Shown here: in pieces, positions 51,342 to 61,400 of the stretch
How the letters are laid out: each line of letters begins with the position of its first letter
How positions within the stretch are numbered: the first letter of the stretch is position 1
Assembly (NCBI RefSeq): GCF_963678635.1
Contig: NC_087064.1
Span: 32,898,369-32,962,368, forward strand
Source: Symsagittifera roscoffensis
Taxonomy: Eukaryota; Xenacoelomorpha; Acoela; Convolutidae
Length of the DNA: 64,000 nucleotides
Reading direction: 5' to 3'
Program-made: the position numbers and the translations under genes
The notes under the pieces: generated by a model
The model's database searches: none
What the model saw: only the letters and a program-made list of their open reading frames with translations
Told to the model about the DNA's origin: nothing

Positions 51342-51869
51342 TTACCCCAACTTCAGCTGTCTGGCGAGATTCGACACCTGATGGCAGAGAACCTCATCCA
51401 GCATATTCAAGATGTCTGCTAACTCGTAGAATCCCCTCAGAGCAAGAGATACATCCGCCCATGCCGCTGCCAGTTCAGATTTAAGAAGTCTCAAGTTTGT
51501 TGGCTCCAACTCGCGATTCGGAGCGGCCATAAGCATCCGCCACACATTGCCCTCTCCTATCAAGGCATACACGAAATGTAATGCTGTTGGCATGCTCGCG
51601 TAGCCTGGCGATGAAGTGATCACTACTCTTGTTTTTGGTCCAAATCGAGAAGCTACCAATTCCTCCACCTCATTCATTGCTGCAAAAAGCGTCTGAAATG
51701 CTTCCGAGACTTTCGTGGGGGTTGGTTCCGCGCCCTTCAAATGCTCTAGAAGTCCTGCTGCATGCAGGTGGTCATTCATCCCCGCGAATAGCAACAGCTC
51801 TGTACTCGATTTTATAGCCACCACCATGGTCAGCATCTGGTTCAGTTCCGCTCCAGGCAGCAGGTACAC
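51342..51869 (-). CDS. ORF5-like SGNH-like core, distal part
   Basis: 175 codons: LLLFAGMNDHLHAAGLLEHL, VVITSSPGYASMPTALHFVY and AELAAAWADVSLALRGF, matching residues about 320-480 of the plus ORF5. The GMND corresponds to GIND in the plus copy, consistent with SGNH block III. It is split from 51882-52730 by a stop near 51870. Confidence 0.6.
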   Translation of the reverse strand: MYLLPGAELNQMLTMVVAIKSSTELLLFAGMNDHLHAAGLLEHLKGAEPTPTKVSEAFQTLFAAMNEVEELVASRFGPKTRVVITSSPGYASMPTALHFVYALIGEGNVWRMLMAAPNRELEPTNLRLLKSELAAAWADVSLALRGFYELADILNMLDEVLCHQVSNLARQLKLG

Positions 51870-51881
51870 TAGGGTTTCTGG

Positions 51882-52730
51882 TCAAAATAATTTCGGTGAC
51901 GTCCCCTCGAAGTCCGATCCGGCCACGATTATTGCTCTCGCTGCTCCGGGATCTGATCGATTGTACACTGCCAAGGTTTTTGCTAGCTGTGAAGTCCCAC
52001 AGGATCTACCATACCTCGGGTCTTCGGTGAGCTTTGCGCCCAGGTATCCGATGTCCGGGATCCCCTTGCTCTTCGGCTCAAGAAGTTTTTCGACCATCCT
52101 TAGTTGTGAAGGAATTGCCACTTTGATCCTGGCTATACCCATTCGATGCTTGGGACGTTCCACGATTAGACCCGTACTCCCTAACTGCTTGAGGTGCCTG
52201 TAATTGACTGGGCCCATTATCGATTTCTGTGGTATTCCCGTTAGGTCTGCAGTTTCCAGTGTCTTGGCTCTCGAGAAATGCGCTTCGTGGGCCTTTAGCC
52301 AATCCACACAGTGATGCCTGCTCAAGTCCTCGTGCGACATATTCTTAAGCCCCAGAACATCCGCCAAATCTTGTCTACATGCCAGATCTTCCAGGTCCAG
52401 ATCCTTTGTTCTCTCTAGATATCGTGCTTTGCTCGTCTCTCCTGGTCTCTCCGTCTTCTTGTCGTCCACCACCACCACCACCGAGGACACTACCGAGCTC
52501 TGGGGTGTGGATGACTCCTCCTCGTCTCCTTTCATCGGTGTGGCTCCCAGTTGCCTGCTCCTGCTGCTCCTAGAGCTCTCTCTAGAGTCGGTCCCTCCTC
52601 GCAAACGATCGGACAAGGGCCTAGCAGCGAAAAAGGGAGATATTGGGGTGCACCAAAGGTGAACTGGCTCGTCTGTAGCAGGTCTGACTCCAGAAGGTAA
52701 ATGTGCCGTTGGAAGACACCGTTCAGCCAC
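51882..52730 (-). CDS. ORF5-like N-terminal part
   Basis: 282 codons from an ATG; the first 200 bases overlap the end of the SGNH ORF in another frame, as ORF4 and ORF5 do in the plus copy. It contains a Ser/Arg-rich stretch, then DLTGIPQKSIMGPVNYRHL (LEGLPSKNTMGPVNARPL in the plus copy), RMVEKLLEPKSKGIPDIGY and IIVAGSDFEG, which resembles SGNH block I better than the plus copy does. Confidence 0.6.
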   Translation of the reverse strand: MAERCLPTAHLPSGVRPATDEPVHLWCTPISPFFAARPLSDRLRGGTDSRESSRSSRSRQLGATPMKGDEEESSTPQSSVVSSVVVVVDDKKTERPGETSKARYLERTKDLDLEDLACRQDLADVLGLKNMSHEDLSRHHCVDWLKAHEAHFSRAKTLETADLTGIPQKSIMGPVNYRHLKQLGSTGLIVERPKHRMGIARIKVAIPSQLRMVEKLLEPKSKGIPDIGYLGAKLTEDPRYGRSCGTSQLAKTLAVYNRSDPGAARAIIVAGSDFEGTSPKLF

Positions 52731-53314
52731 TCCATGCCCCTGGACCTATCGAAGTGGATGCCATTCGAAGACGCATCGTCCGGAAGGGAGTGTTCCATCA
52801 TGCCTGCCACGTCAAGTAGTCTCACGGGGAGTACGCTCCTCGGCTGTATTTGCCTGATGATTTCATTGAGATAGCGCACCCGGTCGTTTATCTCCCTCGC
52901 GTTCTGAACAGCCATCATGTTGTAAGGGACGGTGCTAATAGTAAGAATGGCTGGATCTAGATAGATCCTCAATTCTTCAAGAATGCAACTCATCTTTTCC
53001 TGCAGCCTCATCATGTTCCTCTGTTCGCCTCTGGACATGTCATTGCTTCCTAGCATCAGTCTGACCGTGTTCATCTTCGTCATATCCAGCATTTCTAGCG
53101 ACGCTAACATCTGGGGTGTTGCAGCACCAGAAAAACTCAAGATCCCCACCTGCCAATGCGCCTGGATTCGCGTCAACACTCGTATCAGGCTGTCCCCTAT
53201 AATCAAGTGGACTACACCCTCTGGCATCCTGGGCTGTGTGAAATATTCAGCCCAAGAACAATAAGAGTCGTGGAAGGCATCCCTCCTCGCGCGTTGCACC
53301 GATGTCCAATCCAT
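52532..53314 (-). CDS. SGNH hydrolase domain, most complete copy
   Basis: 260 codons. Block I is HLIIGDSLIRVL with Ser42, block II ILSFSGAATPQML, block III LMLGSNDMSRG with Asn91, and block V SSNGIHFD with His187. The residue three before the His is Asn, not the usual Asp; Asp179 or Asp180 could substitute. Upstream coding is broken by a 43-bp deletion relative to the tandem copy at 55082-56155. A role in modifying lipids, acyl groups or cell-surface glycans is conceivable, but no substrate is indicated. Confidence 0.75.
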   Translation of the reverse strand: MDWTSVQRARRDAFHDSYCSWAEYFTQPRMPEGVVHLIIGDSLIRVLTRIQAHWQVGILSFSGAATPQMLASLEMLDMTKMNTVRLMLGSNDMSRGEQRNMMRLQEKMSCILEELRIYLDPAILTISTVPYNMMAVQNAREINDRVRYLNEIIRQIQPRSVLPVRLLDVAGMMEHSLPDDASSNGIHFDRSRGMEWLNGVFQRHIYLLESDLLQTSQFTFGAPQYLPFSLLGPCPIVCEEGPTLERALGAAGAGNWEPHR

Positions 53315-53471
53315 CCGGTTATGCCTGTGATAGACACCGTCTGTGTTCTTCTTGTGGGAGGTCGCTCTTCTCTTGCCGAACTCTCGCGAGCCCTTGACTG
53401 CAACCTCTCTTGCAGCTCCCTGAGGCTCGACGTACCTGTCCCGGTTTGGCTACTACTGGTGGAACTGGGCG

Positions 53472-53927
53472 TCAATCCATCAAAGACCCAACTGGGTTTG
53501 CCTTAAGATTGCGCAGGGAATGAACTGGCTCGGGAGTCGTCCATGTTTCCAGGCCCTCGTTCATGTGTTCTTGGGCCGCACGGTCCAGGTTGAAGCGACC
53601 GCCCGCTCGAGGAGCTTCGTCTACCTCAATTCGCGACTCTGGTCTCGATCTCGCGACAGCCGGTTCGGTCGTAGTCCTCTTTTTCTCTTTCCCACTCGCA
53701 ACCGCTTGCTGCCTCCTTTGTAGCCGCTCCGGTTCTGACTTTTTTTGATCACAATCGGCTACACTTTCTTGTAGCCTCTGCTTTTGCACTCGTTCTGCCA
53801 TCAGCAGATCCCGATCCAGAATCGCCTTATCTCGCTTAAGTGTTGCCTGCTCGTGATCAAGCTTGGCTTGATCCCTTTCAAGAGCTGCCTGATCCCTATC
53901 CAGAATGGCCTTGTCCCGTGATCTCAC
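53472..53927 (-). pseudogene. ORF4 coiled-coil part, unit 1
   Basis: Six consecutive seven-residue repeats of the type RDKAILD, RDQAALE, RDQAKLD, HEQATLK predict a parallel coiled coil. A basic, Arg/Glu-rich region follows. Separated from the SGNH part by the deletions described for the tandem unit. Confidence 0.65.
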
Positions 53928-54589
53928 GTTTCAACAAGCTCAAGAAATATTGAACAAACTCACGTTTCAACAAGCTCACGTTTTCTAGTGATCTCACTTT
54001 TCAACAAGCTCAAGAAATATTTTCACCAAACTAACTCAAGAAATACCTTCCCAGTTAAACTCCAGAAGTACCTTCCCAGTTAAACTCAAGAAATGTCCTC
54101 CTCTAGTACTGCTAGTCAAGAAACGTTGACGACGAAAAGTGTGCTACCTTCAAATTCAACTTCAGATTCTTCGTAATCTCGAATCAAAACTAGAGTATAG
54201 TAGAAAAAGGCGTTGAAAAATAAAATGCACAACGCGAATGCACAACAGCAGAAGTTATCAAACTGTAGAAAATTCTTTGGTTTTCGGCCGTAGTTCATTT
54301 CCATTGCCAAATTCCGACTAGTTTTCGGACCTCACATCTTCTCAGAGCTCTTTTTCCGTCTGTCTTTTTCCGTTCTGACTTTATTTGATCACAATTGGCT
54401 ACACTTTCTTGTAGCATCTGCTCTCTTGCACTCGTTCTGCCATCAGCAGATCCCAATCCAGATTTGCCTTATCTCGCTCAAGTGTTGCCTGCTCGCGATC
54501 AAGCTTGGCTTGATCCCTTTCAAGAGCTGCCTAATCCCTATCCAGAATGGTCTTGTCCCGTTCCCTTAGGGCCCTTTACAACTCTCTCT
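53928..54589. other. insert with short repeats, no gene supported
   Basis: Lies between two pieces of ORF4 and is repeated at about 56156-56817. Holds several copies of CAACAAGCTCAAGAAATATT-like and CCTTCCCAGTTAAACTC words. A 64-codon minus-strand ORF (54310-54116) has one hydrophobic segment but no other support. Confidence 0.5.
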
Positions 54590-55030
54590 TCATGCTGCCG
54601 AAATCCGGATACGACTCCTCTGTTTGTTGCGAGTGGAGCATCTACTTTGGTTTACTTTGGACTGAGTCCCCGCTCCTACTGGCGGTCTCATCGGAAGTGG
54701 AAACTCTCCCGCACCGTATTCCGTGTTGCTGCTTAAGCCAGTGTTTCTCGCAAGGTCATGTCCTCTCAGGCCTTCATCCACATTCCAGGATAGCCATCTG
54801 GTCTGCTCCTGATTTGATACTCCATCTGAAGTGTATCCCACAATCAACACGGCTTCAGTCGCTGACTCCCTGCATTCGACTTGTGCTTCCATTTGCAGGA
54901 TGGCATTCAACAGTACCGCCAATCTTTCGTCCACTTGCGTACAATCGAGGTCCTTCAAGCTCTTTTATAGCTCATCGAGAGTGGGTCTTTTGAGCGCTGC
55001 TGGCATAGACTTCCAGAAACGATCCGCCAT
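54590..55030 (-). pseudogene. ORF4 N-terminal domain, unit 1
   Basis: ATG at 55030 (MADRFWKSMPAAL), in-frame TAA soon after, then open from 54958: RLAVLLNAILQMEAQ and EGLRGHDLARNTGLSSN, matching LTALINIL and DLANEPGLGSS of the plus ORF4. The early stop is at a different codon from the plus copy's TGA, so both are independent lesions or both are suppressed. Confidence 0.6.
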
Positions 55031-55081
55031 CAATGCTTCTTTTCTAGTGATCTCACGTTTCAACAAGCTCAAGAAATATTT

Positions 55082-56155
55082 TCACCAAACTAACTCAAGA
55101 AATACCTTCCCAGTTAAACTCAAGAAAGGTCCTCCTCTAGTACTGCTAGTGAAGAAACTCATCTTTTCCTGCAGCCTCATCATGTTCCTCTGTTCGCCTC
55201 TGGACATGTCATTGCTTCCTAGCATCAGTCTGACCGTGTTCATCTTCGCCATATCCAGCATTTCTAGCGACGCTAACATCTGGGGTGTTGCAGCACCAGA
55301 AAAACTCAAGATCCCCACCTGCCAATGCGCCTGGATTCGCGTCAACACTCGTAACAGGCTGTCCCCTATAATCAAGTGGACTACACCCTCTGGCATCCTG
55401 GGTTGTGTGAAATATTCAGCCCAAGAACAATAAGAGTCGTGGAAGGCATCCCTCCTCGCGCGTTGCACCGCTGTCCAATCCATCCGGTTATGCCTGTGAT
55501 AGACACCGTCTGTGTTCTTCTTGTAGCTTGCGATTAATACACTCCTCACTGGGTGGTCTCTCCAGGTGGGAGGTCGCTCTTCTCTTGCCGAACTCTCGCG
55601 AGCCCTTGACTGCAACCTCTCTTGCAGCTCCCTGAGGCTCGACGTACCTGTCCCGGTTTGGCTACTACTGGTGGAACTGGGCGTCAATCCCGGCAGCGAG
55701 ATTTCCATCAAAGACCCAACTGGTATTGCCTTAAGATTGCGCAGGGAATGAACTGGCTCGGGAGTCGTCCATGTTTCCAGGCCCTCGTTCATGTGTTCTT
55801 GGGCCGCACGGTCCAGGTTGAAGCGACCGCCCGCTCGAGGAGCTTCGTCTACCTCAATTCGCGACTCTGGTCTCGATCTCGCGACAGCCGGTTCGGTCGT
55901 AGTCCTCTTTTTCTCTTTCCCACTCGCAACCGCTTGCTGCCTCCTTTGTAGCCGCTCCGGTTCTGACTTTTTTTGATCACAATCGGCTACACTTTCTTGT
56001 AGCCTCTGCTTTTGCACTCGTTCTGTCATCAGCAGATCCCGATCCAGAATCACCTTATCTCGCTTAAGTGTTGCCTGCTCGTGATCAAGCTTGGCTTGAT
56101 CCCTTTCAAGAGCTGCCTGATCCCTATCCAGAATGGCCTTGTCCCGTGATCTCAC
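55082..56155 (-). CDS. ORF4 coiled coil joined to SGNH blocks I-III, unit 2
   Basis: 357 codons open through the coiled-coil heptads, a basic linker and the SGNH start (HLIIGDSLLRVL, LSFSGAATPQML, LMLGSNDMSRG). It is cut at the tandem junction after the block III helix, so the catalytic His is missing here. It shows that coiled coil and hydrolase belong to one protein. Confidence 0.75.
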   Translation of the reverse strand: MRSRDKAILDRDQAALERDQAKLDHEQATLKRDKVILDRDLLMTERVQKQRLQESVADCDQKKSEPERLQRRQQAVASGKEKKRTTTEPAVARSRPESRIEVDEAPRAGGRFNLDRAAQEHMNEGLETWTTPEPVHSLRNLKAIPVGSLMEISLPGLTPSSTSSSQTGTGTSSLRELQERLQSRARESSAREERPPTWRDHPVRSVLIASYKKNTDGVYHRHNRMDWTAVQRARRDAFHDSYCSWAEYFTQPRMPEGVVHLIIGDSLLRVLTRIQAHWQVGILSFSGAATPQMLASLEMLDMAKMNTVRLMLGSNDMSRGEQRNMMRLQEKMSFFTSSTRGGPFLSLTGKVFLELVW

Positions 56156-56817
56156 GTCTCAACAAGCTCAAGAAATATTGAACAAGCTCACGTTTCAACA
56201 AGCTCACGTTTTCTAGTGATCTCACTTTTCAACAAGCTCAAGAAATATTTTCACCAAACTAACTCAAGAAATACCTTCCCAGTTAAACTCCAGAAGTACC
56301 TTCCCAGTTAAACTCAAGAAATGTCCTCCTCTAGTACTGCTAGTCAAGAAACGTTGACGACGAAAAGTGTGCTACCTTCAAATTCAACTTCAGATTCTTC
56401 GTAATCTCGAATCAAAACTAGAGTATAGTAGAAAAAGGCGTTGAAAAATAAAATGCACAACGCGAATGCACAACAGCAGAAGTTATCAAACTGTAGAAAA
56501 TTCTTTGGTTTTCGGCCGTAGTTCATTTCCATTGCCAAATTCCGACTAGTTTTCGGACCTCACATCTTCTCAGAGCTCTTTTTCCGTCTGTCTTTTTCCG
56601 TTCTGACTTTATTTGATCACAATTGGCTACACTTTCTTGTAGCATCTGCTCTCTTGCACTCGTTCTGCCATCAGCAGATCCCAATCCAGATTTGCCTTAT
56701 CTCGCTCAAGTGTTGCCTGCTCGCGATCAAGCTTGGCTTGATCCCTTTCAAGAGCTGCCTAATCCCTATCCAGAATGGTCTTGTCCCGTTCCCTTAGGGC
56801 CCTTTACAACTCTCTCT

Positions 56818-57258
56818 TCATGCTGCCGAAATCCGGATACGACTCCTCTGTTTGTTGCGAGTGGAGCATCTACTTTGGTTTACTTTGGACTGAGTCCCCG
56901 CTCCTACTGGCGGTCTCATCGGAAGTGGAAACTCTCCCGCACCGTATTCCGTGTTGCTGCTTAAGCCAGTGTTTCTCGCAAGGTCATGTCCTCTCAGGCC
57001 TTCATCCACATTCCAGGATAGCCATCTGGTCTGCTCCTGATTTGATACTCCATCTGAAGTGTATCCCACAATCAACACGGCTTCAGTCGCTGACTCCCTG
57101 CATTCGACTTGTGCTTCCATTTGCAGGATGGCATTCAACAGTACCGCCAATCTTTCGTCCACTTGCGTACAATCGAGGTCCTTCAAGCTCTTTTATAGCT
57201 CATCGAGAGTGGGTCTTTTGAGCGCTGCTGGCATAGACTTCCAGAAACGATCCGCCAT
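56818..57258 (-). pseudogene. ORF4 N-terminal domain, unit 2
   Basis: Identical in content to 54590-55030, with ATG at 57258 and the same TAA 22 codons later. This is the first ORF downstream of pol in the array, as in the plus element. Confidence 0.6.
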
Positions 57259-57385
57259 CAATGCTTCTTTTCTAGTGATCTCACGTTTCAACAAGCTCAA
57301 GAAATATTTTCACCAAACTAACTCAAGAAATACCTTCCCAGTTAAACTCAAGAAAGGTCCTCCTCTAGTACTGCTAGTGAAGAAA

Positions 57386-57743
57386 CGTTCGAGATCTCGG
57401 CTGTTTCGTTCGAGCAAGTGTAGTTTGATTGTCAACTCAATTTGCAAATGAATCTGAAAATAAAATTTAATTTCAGACTAAGATGCTTTTGCTAGTGCCT
57501 AGCCTAAACCTCCCTCATTATTACCTTTAGGACGTTTTCACATTTTCCTAACAACTCCATTAAAATGATTCAATGTAGTTGTTAAAAATGCAGATTCATT
57601 TTATGTTTAAGCACCATTAATTCTTCATATTTTAATTGTCCTGCAAGTTACATTAAAATTTATCTACCTGACTCGTGCCCCCCTTTTACTTAGCTCAAGA
57701 ACCCTGTGCCTCCCAACTCAAAACTTCCAAGTCCATTCAAAGC
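57386..57743. other. spacer between macrodomain and ORF4, minus array
   Basis: About 360 bp, AT-rich, no ORF. Corresponds in position to 28795-29182 of the plus copy. Confidence 0.45.
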
Positions 57744-58318
57744 TCAGGCGATACTCAAGTAATACTCCCTGTGTAGGTGCACCATTATCTCCGTTTCTTC
57801 AAAGACCACATGTAGGATGTCATAATATTCCCTAGGGTTCAACCAGCCCCTGTTTGGATCGTAAGCCGGCATTGAGACCTCTCGTATCCCTCTCTCGATC
57901 AGGAAGTCCCTGAACCTCGTTAGTGCCAACATTACGTGCTCGGGGTCGACCGTGTTCCTCTCGTTGACCCTCGTCACCAAAAACACAGATATTCACCTGG
58001 AGCTTGAGAAACTGAAGGAGGAAGCGCAGCCATTCCTCCTAACCCAGGCCTCTGCCTAAAAATGAACTCCACGTTCTGATATTCTCTTCTAGAGTCTGCT
58101 TCCAGTCACGTGTTGAAGCTCATTTCCGCTGTTATGCAGATCGCACTCGTCCTATCTGACAAAATGAAGTCGCTGTCTGTGATCAGGATGTTCTCTGATT
58201 GTTCATTCGGTATCTCGAATTTTGTCATGAAATTTTTTCCTATGGTAGGCTCAGCTTCCTCTTGATCCAACTCCAACCCGTTAGTCTTTCTTACCTCCCT
58301 GATCTTCTTTATCATCAA
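57744..58318 (-). pseudogene. Pol C-terminal macrodomain, minus array
   Basis: 58318-58106 reads NFMTKFEIPNEQSENILITD, FILSDRTSAICITAEMSF; a stop and frameshift follow, then 57986-57744 reads CFLVTRVNERNTVDPEHVML, MPAYDPNRGWLNPREYY and IMVHLHREYYLSIA. These match the plus copy macrodomain strand for strand, including the DPNRG loop in place of the TARG1 GCGLDRL loop. Conservation across two diverged copies shows that the domain is part of the family. Confidence 0.8.
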
Positions 58319-58338
58319 ATTTTCGGTGTGGGTAAGTC

Positions 58339-59080
58339 CTACCCCACTCCCCGGACAAAAACATTTATCGACGTCCCCGTCGATGGAGCTGGGTTCAAGT
58401 TATACGGTGGTATTTCTAGCGGCTGGTCTGTGGCTGTCCAACCAAATAGTGGATTCCCTGTCTTCACATGTTTCAACGCTGACACGTCTACTTGTTGGAT
58501 GTTTTGCGCCTCCCTTTCGTCAGTCTCAAGATTATGCATCCATTCCAGTAACCTCAGGTTTGTATTTTCCCTTCTTTCTATCTCGCTTTTTACCAGGTCT
58601 ACTTCTCGTTCCGGTACTGAGTAGTCTTTTTGCAAGGAATGCTCGCTGTCGTCGATGATCTTCCACTCTTCGTCGGCTACCAGCTCGCCCACGTTCACCA
58701 ACTCCTCGCTTATCTCATCTGGTTGTATCTTATCAATCAAGAAGTCGTCACCATACCTGTTGTATCTCATGCCCGTCCGTGTGCGATTGCCTTTCCTCGT
58801 CCCTGTGGTCATCGGCTGGTCTGGTTCTGTCCACTTTGGTATCTCGTTCTGCTCTGGATCTTTCCAATCTTCCTCCGCAAAAGATCCTTCGTTCGAATCC
58901 ACCTCTATCTTCTCGTTATCATCCATGCTCACATCCTCATTGCCGCCATTCCTCTCTCTGATGCCTTTTTCATTCATCTCACATGCTGGTTCTACCAGTA
59001 GAAAATCTAGTCCTCCCATGTTCTGTGGTACACACCAGTCTTCCGGAGATGGGACGTGAGGTTTCAGATTTTGTAGTGCG
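58339..59080 (-). CDS. Pol acidic extension after integrase
   Basis: Within a 271-codon ORF (59154-58339). Contains AEEDWKDPEQNEIPKW, RYNRYGDDFLIDKI and STGTSINVFVRGVG, matching the plus copy. It stops right after VRGVG because a G run has four Gs here and five at 28181 in the plus copy, where the frame continues into the macrodomain. Mostly disordered and acidic; unknown role. Confidence 0.65.
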
Positions 59081-59298
59081 CCGCAAGCCCTGTACTCAAG
59101 CGAAAGAACCGGCCCTGCTGGTGTACCTCCGTTATCATAAACGGTCCTCTCCATTTCTTCAGTAACTTCTTAGTCCTTTTGGGGGGTATGACATTCTGCA
59201 ACACCCAGACATATTGTCCCACAGCATACGGTTTCGCCTGAAGTATCTTTTCATCGTATTATTTCCGCTGTCTCATCTGTGCCTGCGCGGTGTTCCTT
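59081..59298 (-). pseudogene. integrase C-terminal GPY/F module
   Basis: In a frame different from its neighbours the minus strand reads QYVWVLQNVIPPK, KKLLKKWRGPFMITEV and GRFFRLSTGLAAHY. WRGPF is the core of the GPY/F module that follows the integrase core in many gypsy-type elements. Broken by a frameshift near 59290 and a stop near 59070. Confidence 0.75.
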
Positions 59299-59913
59299 CT
59301 ACAGAGCTCGGTCAATTCTTGTTGTCTCCTGACCGTTTCGTTCACGTACGCCTGCGGCGACGTCTTCTTCCCTTCGTATTTTTGCTCTCTCCCTGCCAGT
59401 CAGCATCATGAAAGGACTGATCCCTGTTGATGAGTGCTGCGTGTTCTTATACGCCCCTACCATTTGTGGCAGATATTTGTCCCAATCTGTCATGTATTTC
59501 GAACAAAATACCCTGAGCATATTCACCAGAGTTCTGTTCTGCCTCTCCACTAATCCGTTTGTTTGAGGATGGTAGGTTGTTGAATGCGTTTGAGCAATAT
59601 GCGATCTCCTCATCAGTTCCTTTGTCAGGTCCCCCACGAAGGCTTTCCTATTGTCCGACTGGAATGTCATCAGACAACCATATTGTGATATCAAGTGCGT
59701 CATCAAATGATCACAAGTCTCTTCCGCTGAGGCCGTCTGACATGGTACCGCTTCTGCCAGTTTAGTGAAGTGGTTTATAGTTACCAGTATCTGATTGTAT
59801 CCCGAGTCCGTCATGCAGATCTTCTGATGGTCTATCTGCACGACCTCGCTAAATTCCGAGCTTTCCACGGACTTAAGTGGGAATTTCAATTTTCTAGGGT
59901 CCTTCACTTGCAA
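59299..59913 (-). CDS. integrase catalytic core, DD35E
   Basis: 204 codons. Catalytic residues are Asp28 (VVQIDHQK), Asp87 (TFQSDNRKAF) and Glu123 (NGLVERQN), with exactly 35 residues between the second Asp and the Glu. YHPQTNG precedes the Glu as in Ty3/gypsy and retroviral integrases. Would insert the cDNA into the genome. This core is missing from the plus copy. A stop at the start separates it from the zinc finger. Confidence 0.92.
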   Translation of the reverse strand: MQVKDPRKLKFPLKSVESSEFSEVVQIDHQKICMTDSGYNQILVTINHFTKLAEAVPCQTASAEETCDHLMTHLISQYGCLMTFQSDNRKAFVGDLTKELMRRSHIAQTHSTTYHPQTNGLVERQNRTLVNMLRVFCSKYMTDWDKYLPQMVGAYKNTQHSSTGISPFMMLTGRERAKIRREEDVAAGVRERNGQETTRIDRAL

Positions 59914-60258
59914 TTACAACAAACATGCGTTCACCCACCTTTCGCTAGCCCTTCTCAACCCTGGCCAATCAAACCTCTGTACTATTCTTTGTTGTACCTT
60001 GTCTATCCTTTGATGTCCCATCTGGTCGTGCGATCTGAACAACACTTCCGTCCGGTATAGCTGTGGTACTATGACGAAATTATGCTTGTGTAATATCTTT
60101 TCCTCATCTTTCCTCTTGCAGGCTACCACACCATCAGCTGTGTGATAAAGTAAGTCCTTTCCCTCCTTGTAGAACTGGCTCAAGATCTTGTAACTATCCT
60201 CTTCTAGGTCTCTTTTCTCCTTGTCCCCGGTCCGGATCCATTTGGAGAGGTTACTCGT
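59541..60258 (-). repeat. duplicated block D3 (partner 63296-64000)
   Basis: Covers the integrase finger and the first half of the core. The partner is nearly identical, lacks 13 bp near 59715, and carries the same stop before KDPRKL, so the stop predates the duplication. The partner runs off the window. Confidence 0.85.
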
Positions 60259-60336
60259 CATCTTGTCATTCTTCTGGGCTCGTATCAGATCCGATAGTCT
60301 GTATCTCGCTTTGACGTGTTCCATCAAAACCATCAT
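59914..60336 (-). CDS. integrase HHCC zinc finger region
   Basis: 140 codons: VKARYRLSDLIRAQKNDKMT, FRSHDQMGHQRIDKV and RFDWPGLRRASERWVNACLL. HX4H is present; the CX2C is damaged because a stop falls where the plus copy has the second Cys. The ORF begins at the junction left by deletion of RT palm and RNase H. Confidence 0.75.
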   Translation of the reverse strand: MMVLMEHVKARYRLSDLIRAQKNDKMTSNLSKWIRTGDKEKRDLEEDSYKILSQFYKEGKDLLYHTADGVVACKRKDEEKILHKHNFVIVPQLYRTEVLFRSHDQMGHQRIDKVQQRIVQRFDWPGLRRASERWVNACLL

Positions 60337-61400
60337 TTGACCATGATGATGACATACTCTGTCTTGCTTCCTCAGCGGTACCTGCCAAAAGGCCGACCCT
60401 AGATCAAGAGTTAAAAATTTTGCGTCAGCTAATTTTGAGAGACTTTCATCTATCCTAGGTATGGGTAGACATTGTTCACTGTGACGGAATTCAGATATCG
60501 ATTGTCACAACAAAACCTAAGTTGGCGTCCTTTCTTTTTAGCCATCACTACTCCACACGCCCACGGTAATTTGGATGGTTCTATCATGTCATACTCTAGT
60601 AGGGTCTCTATCTCTTTTCTGCAAGCATCCGATTTGTTTGGGATCATACGCTTCGCCCCCTCCCTATGCGGCACCGCCGATTCTTCTAACTCTATTTCAT
60701 GTTCAACAAATTTGCAGCATCCAATGTCTGCCTTATGTCTCGAAAAAACATCCTGATTCCTATCTAGAACGTCCTTGATGGCTTCGAGCTGTTTGTCTGT
60801 TACCTCCCCCCTTAAATGTTCAACCTCTGAAAATACTGAATTATCTATCTCGAATTCCTCTAGTGTGGGTCTTTCTGGAAAATTCGAACAGCTTGACAGT
60901 TCATCGTCTGTCTCTGACTTAAGTGACTTCACAAGACCTGATGAACGTTTTATTTTCTTCAAGCGTCTCATGATACAAGTTTTATCCCTGTGATTTGGGC
61001 AACCAAGAACTTCATTTTCTTTCACATTTTCAGTCATATCATATCTAGTTTTCACGAGCAGTGCGTATCCTAGATTCCTCCCCCTCTGGGTTGTGATTGG
61101 TATATCAAGCGTATTCAACAAGACACCGACGCAGAGGCCACTCTTGGTTATCGAGAAGAAACTTCCTAAAATAGCAGCAATTTGACTGTTTGGATTGGGT
61201 ACTATACATTTTTGTTTATTGTCACTTAGTTCAATATAATTCTTCATCCGTAAACTTACTATTGCCGCCTCATTCACTTTCATACTTACCCTCCTACTCA
61301 AGAAAACTGGATTCTTTTTTTCATTCGCCATGATCAAATTCACCGGTTTAACTACGTACTTCTTTTCCCGGTACCGAATCCTGAACATCGCATTCTTCAA
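60337..61400 (-). pseudogene. PR-RT linker and truncated RT (palm and RNase H deleted)
   Basis: 316 codons to 60450 include PNPNSQIAAILGSFFS, GVLLNTLDIPITTQRG, SSCSNFPERP, RHKADIGCCKFVEHEIELEE, PWACGVVMAKKK and RFCCDNRYLNSVTV. Past a frameshift the minus strand gives LTLDLGSAFWQVPLRK (motif A) and then jumps at about 60360 into tether sequence preceding the integrase finger. Motifs B and C, RNase H and most of the tether are gone. Confidence 0.8.

Larger units (their letters stand above)
52991..57385 (-). repeat. 2.2-kb tandem duplication of the ORF4 region
   Basis: Unit 1 is 52991-55159 and unit 2 is 55160-57385 (offset 2,228 over most of the length). Units are almost identical except that unit 1 lacks 43 bp after about 53354 and 16 bp near 53475. 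Both contain a second, shorter internal repeat around the coiled-coil heptads and short CAACAAGCTCAAGAAATATT repeats. Confidence 0.92.

Noticed and set aside
54116-54310. 64-codon minus-strand ORF with one hydrophobic segment, duplicated at 56344-56538, as an Env-like remnant.
   Set aside because: Duplication is due to the whole tandem unit; no signal peptide, Cys pattern or homologue in the plus element supports it.
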